Part shown: positions 55,937-64,000 of the stretch, piece after piece
How positions within the stretch are numbered: position 1 is the first letter of the stretch
Layout of the letters: every line of letters begins with the position of its first letter
Position numbers and translations under genes: made by a program
Notes under the pieces: generated by a model
What the model saw: only the letters and a program-made list of their open reading frames with translations
The model's database searches: none
Told to the model about the DNA's origin: nothing
DNA from: Galerina marginata
Lineage: Eukaryota; Basidiomycota; Agaricomycetes; Agaricales; Galerinaceae
DNA length: 64,000 nucleotides
Direction: 5' to 3'
Assembly: GCA_023014335.1 (NCBI GenBank)
Contig: JAECYW010000007.1
Location: 2,046,001 to 2,110,000 of the forward strand

Positions 55937-58111
55937 GAGTGGGTTGGACGTTCAATATTAATGTTGTATCTTGAAAACGAACAAGGTGAGAAGCAAAGTT
56001 TTGATAAGCTGTACTGGAGGAATGGAAAGCGTCAATTGACCAAAACGAAGCCCAGCGCCTTGGTGATAACAGTACTAGATACTGAGTAGGTGGTGGAAAG
56101 GAACAGGATGGAACCTTGCAATTCCCCTGCGGAGATGATTCGGGAGCTCTGCCGAATCATGTGACATTACGCTATTTTCGGAAGGATTGTGCAATTTGCT
56201 TCCGTTCTGCTGCCCCATTGAGATTAAGGCAGCGGGAAACTCGCTTCTTCCCACAAGATGCGATTAATAAACGAAGGCTCGGGTGTACGACTTGCCAAAC
56301 TCACTGTTCCTTATCTACCGTCAAATCCCTCATCTTATCTCATTCCTCCGTCTTCGATGATTTGAGTGGTACTTATTTATATTCATTCACTCAAAGCTCC
56401 GTCGTCGGGATCATAGGCTGTTCTAATGACGTAGTACACAATTTTTGGGTCACCGATCCACAAGCCGGGCCCCAACACCCGAGCAGAGTATCTGCAATGA
56501 TCCTTTGATCGGGCCTCTGAGCAAGCCGACTTGGAGAGAAAAAAATAGATCCTATCATTAAGGTTCCCACAGGAGAGCATCTTGTCCGTCATCCCAGCCC
56601 TGCCTTGCCTCTCTTGAATAAGGGCGTGAGTGCCGCCACTTTGACAACCGTACATTGGCTTCTGACAGTGACACTGTAGCTCAATATACCTTGTTCCGGA
56701 GCACGGAGACCCTCTAACAGATGAGAGAAATACGGACTTTCATATGGGCAATAAAGTCGAGCAAGTGACCTGTTTTTTTTTTAAGTTCTGCTTTGAACTC
56801 AGAGACATGCAGGTGCCCAGACACCAATTTACCACGCCAGTGCCTAGACCTCATAGGTCGAACGAACTCGTACCCGCGCATCGTTGGACCAGCACAGAAA
56901 CACTCTACTTGGCCTTGGCTACCAGGGACGAGCACTTAAACCTGCAAAAAGCGTTGCCTCCTTTATCGGGCATCACAAACCTGAACTATCGACAAGGTCA
57001 ACGGTTTCATCTCAGCGAATATTAAATTTCAGATTAATATAGATGTCACTGAAATGTCAAGTATGTATCACTGTCCTCACGGCGATCCTGTCTTCTTTAA
57101 AAAGACTTCTGTTTGGCAACAGTAGTTTGCCTGACCTACGCTGAAAACGGACGGCAGCATGGCTGTTAGTTAGCATGGCCATGATGCCCCTGTAGCCAAT
57201 AATTGATCAATACAGGTTTCCAGGGCTTACGGCGGCCATAAAGAAGTTTCCGGCTTGCAAAGGCTCAGTGAAAGAATGTGGTCGTCCCTAAGGTTCGGTG
57301 TGCTGCAGCAATTAATCCATAATAATACTCCGAACCTCTCTATTACATCCATTTAATTGAACAAACGATAGCTCGAAAGCCCCCTGTAAAAATATATAGC
57401 TACTCAACAATTGGAACGGTGATTCTGGCCGCTCTAGAATGTAGGAGAAATAGTTAAAATGCTCAGTAGCTCGTAGTGGAATCGGCACGTACACGCATAG
57501 CTTAAGCCAGGCCAGCGGCGGCACAGTCAGGGCACACCTGATTAATGTTACGAGCTTCGGAAAGACGTCAAGATTGTGGCAAGATTATCATTCGAATTCG
57601 GCTTACTATACTGTTCAGGAAATCCACGGCTATTGTGGTCGAGGTTGATAAGTAGAACCGGAGTTAACAACGTTGCGTTAGAATTTAACCGGGGGGAATG
57701 AGATGTAAAACCCACATTTGCGTACAGGTGGACCTGCACTGAGGAAGGACACAGTTCGGATCGTGGTTGGGACTAAATCTACAATTGGTTGCGTTGCATG
57801 TAATCTGATAACAAAAGTAAGGCCATCTTCATAGTCGATTAGTGGGCAAACCAACGAGTTCGTCGGGCTAAGGCATACTGGTCAGAGAGAAGCAGGAAAG
57901 CCATGGGGAGACGCTTACCAGTGGTCTGATGTGATCGCAACGGGTGTAAACGTATAAAACCCTGTCGAATAACACGGTGAGCACTAGTGAACCAGAAGGA
58001 GAGCCGCAGCAAGATAACTAACTGGCGCCAGCGACACATGGTCTCGGTGGGTTAATTCAAGCGGGTGGGTGGAGGTGAGGTTGTTTCTCGTGGAGGAAGT
58101 TCTTTGGGTGG
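55937..58111. other. Gene-poor region, 2.2 kb
   Basis: No exon could be supported on either strand. The longest frames lack ATG starts or domains. I found no inverted repeats, target duplications or transposase fragments. Confidence 0.35.
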
Positions 58112-58790
58112 TTAAGTCTTGGTGTCGATGCCAGAGACTTTATACGTCAGGACCCTGCCCATAGAGGTGTACGTGAACTGATCTTCGGGTCGGTTCATCT
58201 GGTTGGCAATGCCGTACCGAGCTCCTTCATTGTGGTGGTGGGAGGAAGGGGATGTATCGATTTTCTCAAACGGTATGTTCCTGGTGCTTGTATTGTAATT
58301 CTAGAATTAGATCTTCGATGGCAGTTTGCCACTATGACAGGAATTGACGTATATCATATAAATTTAACTTGCCGGTATTTAATATCTACATACGATCGTT
58401 ACTCTGCAAGATGGGAGTCCAGACTACATTGCCAATCACTTGAATGAACAGGAATGAAATAAATCTTGGCGTTTGGACTCCCTTACCTTGAATTTTGGCC
58501 ACAATAGCGTATACGTCCTTGTATTCATTGGCCCTCAGATTAGATGATTATTTCCAGACGAGCTCTCGGTAAACCCGGACACTCGTAACGCAAACCAGTT
58601 TGATGAGATAGTCCTCTATTCTAATCAAGATGCAAGACGGATGGGGAAGTTAATAGAGATCAAGTGTCCCTACATAAGTGTCATCAATTTCTTTAGCCAA
58701 GTAGACCGCACCAGCGTCCTGCGTTTCCGGGGAGCACTTTTGAAATTCTGATGTGGAGGAGCGTGATGAGGATACATAAGGGACAAGCAT
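58112..58790 (-). CDS. Small hypothetical gene, model tentative
   Basis: The ATG at 58788-58790 opens a frame with CSPETQDAGAVYLAKEIDDT. Two short exons and a final exon (AAT TAC..., after an attctag acceptor near 58302) can be joined in phase to end SMGRVLTYKVSGIDTKT at TAA 58112-58114. The final exon includes EGARYGIANQMNRPEDQFTY, which looks coding. Intermediate splice choices are weak and one intron is close to 190 nt. No family is recognised. Confidence 0.3.
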
Positions 58791-58914
58791 GAACAAACAT
58801 TTTTCTAGATCTGTGATGTCACACCCACAGCACCAAAGGTTGTTCGCCTTTTGTCACCACACTTAGTAGGGAACTGACCGTAACATTGTCGTTCTGTCCC
58901 CATATTGCTTGCAC

Positions 58915-59480
58915 ATGAGCACCAACGTCCCCGTTAGAGGTCAGGGTGTAGTAACTTCAAGGGGCAAACGTCCAAAACGGTTTTTGGAAAAGAATGTAAG
59001 CTATTTTTTTCTTCTTTTCTCGGACCGCCCAGAGAGACGCTCATCCGTCGTATGCTTTAGGATGCTCTATCATTAGCTATTTCCATAGCAGATATCCAAG
59101 AAAAGAAAACTCTGACACGGGCAGAGAAACACAAGGACCAGGTGCATAGTGTGATAAGATCTACCGTTCCGGACGTTACTTACACTAATCATAATTTAAA
59201 TCAGGCGGCAGTTCAACCAAAGTCTGATCGTAAACGGGTCGTAAATTCTAAAGCAAAAATAGTGAGAAATAATCTGCTCACTGAGTCTATTCTTATTTAT
59301 CGGAAGCAGAAAGAAAAAAAGGCTCTTCTTCGAGCCAGAAGTGCTGAAGCCAAGAAAGGCAGGGCAAAAACTCGGAAAGACCAATTGAAAGGGTCAGAAC
59401 ATACCACCGATGACACCAGTAGCCGAACTACCCATGTTAATCCGGATAAGGCGGCTCGTAAGAAGGTCTCCTTTGCATAA
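58915..59480 (+). CDS. Hypothetical basic protein, 166 aa
   Basis: Two exons (58915-58995 and 59061-59480) join in phase across a 65-nt intron with a gtaagc donor and a gctttag acceptor. The protein starts MSTNVPVRGQGVVTSRGKRP and continues DALSLAISIADIQEKKTLTR. The C-terminal half is strongly basic and probably helical (YRKQKEKKALLRARSAEAKK), ending KAARKKVSFA. Nuclear or nucleic-acid binding is possible by charge alone. I do not recognise a family. Confidence 0.5.
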
Positions 59481-59655
59481 TGGGTGTGGATGATAGGTAA
59501 TTACCGATGACTTTCATGGATGGGACACAATCAGCGCCTGCCTGGCGCTCTCGGACCAGCGCATCACTTGACATGGCATAAAATCTGGTCCATCCCTTCT
59601 GGATTTGTTTTGTGGGTGGGATGTTCTGATATCCCCCTGGGTTAAATTGCCCGTG

Positions 59656-59961
59656 TTACAAGGCCCGGTAATTTTTATCTCTGGACAGTGGAAACTTCAT
59701 GTTCCCGATTCGTTTAATTTTACCTTCAGTTTGGTAGACCGGTAGCCTTGGATCAATCTCCATTTTCTCGACTGCCTGGCTTAGACTATAAGGCTTGCGA
59801 TTGACTGTAACGTTTTTGATAGCTTTGTGCCATGAGCTGAAACAGGTTTTTACTGCATTCCGCCTCCAACCTCTCTGGCGCGCCTTTGTTGCGAGTTTCT
59901 CGGTCGACATGTGTTTACCGTTGCCTATCAGCTTCGTTTGTCGACTTGGATTTATGTTCAT
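59656..59961 (-). CDS. Small basic open frame, 101 aa
   Basis: This ATG-initiated frame, convergent with the gene at 58915, starts MNINPSRQTKLIGNGKHMST and contains RGWRRNAVKTCFSSWHKAIK and PYSLSQAVEKMEIDPRLP. It is basic with a sensible amino-acid mix, but no domain, intron or promoter signal supports it. It could be a short gene, an exon of a longer gene, or chance. Confidence 0.25.
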   Translation of the reverse strand: MNINPSRQTKLIGNGKHMSTEKLATKARQRGWRRNAVKTCFSSWHKAIKNVTVNRKPYSLSQAVEKMEIDPRLPVYQTEGKIKRIGNMKFPLSRDKNYRAL

Positions 59962-61377
59962 TTCCGTTAATCATCTTTCCAGCTTCTCCATGCAGTTCTT
60001 ACGTTGAACTTGCTCGTGAGTCGTGTGCTTCGATAGTACCACAGTGGCCTGGGCTCAAGTCTGTTTCTCTCTCTTAGTTTCGAACTCGGAAAATGTTACA
60101 CCCGCGCCATCTGGGTTCTGGGTTCCATGGGAGATATGCCCGATAGCGAGGCAAGAGAAGATCTCGAACGACCACCTGCTAGTATTCCCAGGAAATTGTT
60201 TACAGAACGTCAGACGACCATATTGAAGCTCTAACGTGGGATGAAACCTTGGCTGAGGCTTCTGAAGCAAGCTGGGGACTACATTCGCAACCCCTGTCCG
60301 AGGATGACTGTAACAGGAAATACAGCATGATCTGTAGTGGCCTCACGAAAACACTAAGAACTTCCTAAGTGCGTTGTTGTTTCCAATACGTGAGTACCAA
60401 TTCCACCGAATTCACAAGCTCTTTATTCCAGTTTTGCTTCTCTCAGGTGTTTAAAGGAGCATGTAACATTTAGGGAGAAAAAATATCTCCGCCAAGACGA
60501 CCAAGAAGAGAGTCACGCATCTTCTGTATTTAAATTCATAGATCTTTGTACTGCAAACAACTCATATATGGCACCTTCCAACTTTTGTAGGACTCTCCGC
60601 AGCAAAGCGTTAGAGCGAATATCCTCCGATTGCAAATTACGACCTAAGCGATCATGACATGTATACATCCCCGAGCGCAGGTTTTTGTTCAAGTACGGGG
60701 GTTATCGACACGTCAAACACTCTCGCAAATATACACAAGGATGGGTATCAAGGGAAAAGAAATTTGTAAGATGCATTTGCGATTTGACCAAACTGGAACG
60801 ATTTCTTCAAAACTCTTAGAATGACTGGAGGACACGATTTATCTGGCTCAAAATTTGCATTACACATCTGTGAAGTTATTCCTGGTATCTGAAGTAGTGC
60901 CAGCAAAGAAAAGGCGTACTTGCGAAGGAGTGAAAGAGTTGAACGTTGACCATGCAATCGAGCAGAGATATACTTTTAGTCACAATCATAACCGCTGATT
61001 TTAAAAATTGAGAATACCTATTTATGAGCTGGAATCTGTCGAGGATGTCCTCGGAAAAATAGATATCGGATAGCAACAGGCCACGATGCGCGAAGACGAC
61101 GTGCATGGATATACTCGTGCTTGACTTGGACCGATTTCGTACCGATATAACTTGACGTTCGACTTCGTGCCGATCATTCAATTAATAATTATGGGGCCGT
61201 GGAAATTGACCCTGTCAAATACGTCAAAATAGACACAAATAGAGGCAGCCCTGATTCGTTGGGGTCGTGACTCTCCTTCCGTAAGACCACTTCCTTAAGC
61301 CAGCGGATTCGATATTCACTTTTTTCCTCTATCTTTTTATCGTGCGGTGCCCCGTAAACCAAATATCTTTGTTGAAG
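59962..61377. other. Intergenic region upstream of Prp4
   Basis: About 1.4 kb without supported genes. A minus-strand frame (60876-61181) has no recognisable domain. The distal part should carry the Prp4 promoter; tttttcctctatctttttat just before the start is a typical fungal pyrimidine-rich stretch. Confidence 0.35.
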
Positions 61378-63961
<2,584 letters not shown>

Positions 63962-64000
63962 AATAGACGATGTGTATAATGTTACAGTCGATGCTCTTAT

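Overview
This window is nuclear DNA of a basidiomycete fungus, most likely a mushroom-forming agaricomycete. The basis is gene style: many short introns (about 50-70 nt, with GT..AG borders), compact spacing, and families expanded in Agaricomycetes (an F-box protein of the LPxEIWQEIF type, DUF6534 and DUF6593 proteins, multi-copy AIG1/GIMAP-like GTPases). I see no rRNA, no convincing tRNA, no CRISPR and no reverse transcriptase or integrase. Gene models were joined by eye from splice signals and checked for reading phase where stated; family names come from memory of motifs, not from a search.

Layout. 1-1.3 kb: the 3' end of a gene broken by a 1,062-bp DNA transposon with 161-bp terminal inverted repeats and a 9-bp target-site duplication. 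1.3-3.9 kb (-): mitochondrial RNA helicase SUV3, with a perfect 66-bp tandem duplication near its N terminus. 4.8-7.4 kb (+): an F-box protein and a small membrane protein. 7.6-10.4 kb (-): MFS transporter of the vacuolar basic-amino-acid type. 11.5-14.4 kb (+): Rap1-like telomere protein. 15-17.6 kb (-): translation factor eIF2A. 18.4-22.1 kb (+): an unknown gene and two tandem membrane-anchored GNAT acetyltransferases. 22.6-25.9 kb (-): a DUF6593 protein and the DNA-repair protein Rad7.

26.7-34.7 kb and 48.9-52.5 kb hold two clusters of related P-loop GTPases: six genes with seven G domains, one gene being a tandem fusion of two G domains. In all seven domains the Walker A/P-loop lies alone in a micro-exon of exactly 34 nt. 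A DUF1349 gene sits inside the first cluster. Between the clusters are a long-chain acyl-CoA synthetase (36.3-38.7 kb), an uncertain proline/serine-rich gene, an HtrL/YibB-like type II membrane protein, a DUF6534 seven-helix-type membrane protein and poorly resolved coding fragments. 53.1-55.9 kb (-): a second MFS transporter paralogous to the first. 56-61 kb is gene-poor with two or three small basic orphan genes. 61.4-64.0 kb (+): the spliceosome-associated kinase Prp4.

The conserved genes are ordinary housekeeping functions: mitochondrial RNA decay, telomere binding, translation, nucleotide-excision repair and splicing. They are not arranged as a pathway. The most unusual content is the local GTPase expansion with its invariant P-loop micro-exon and the fused double-G-domain member that has recently lost its second frame.
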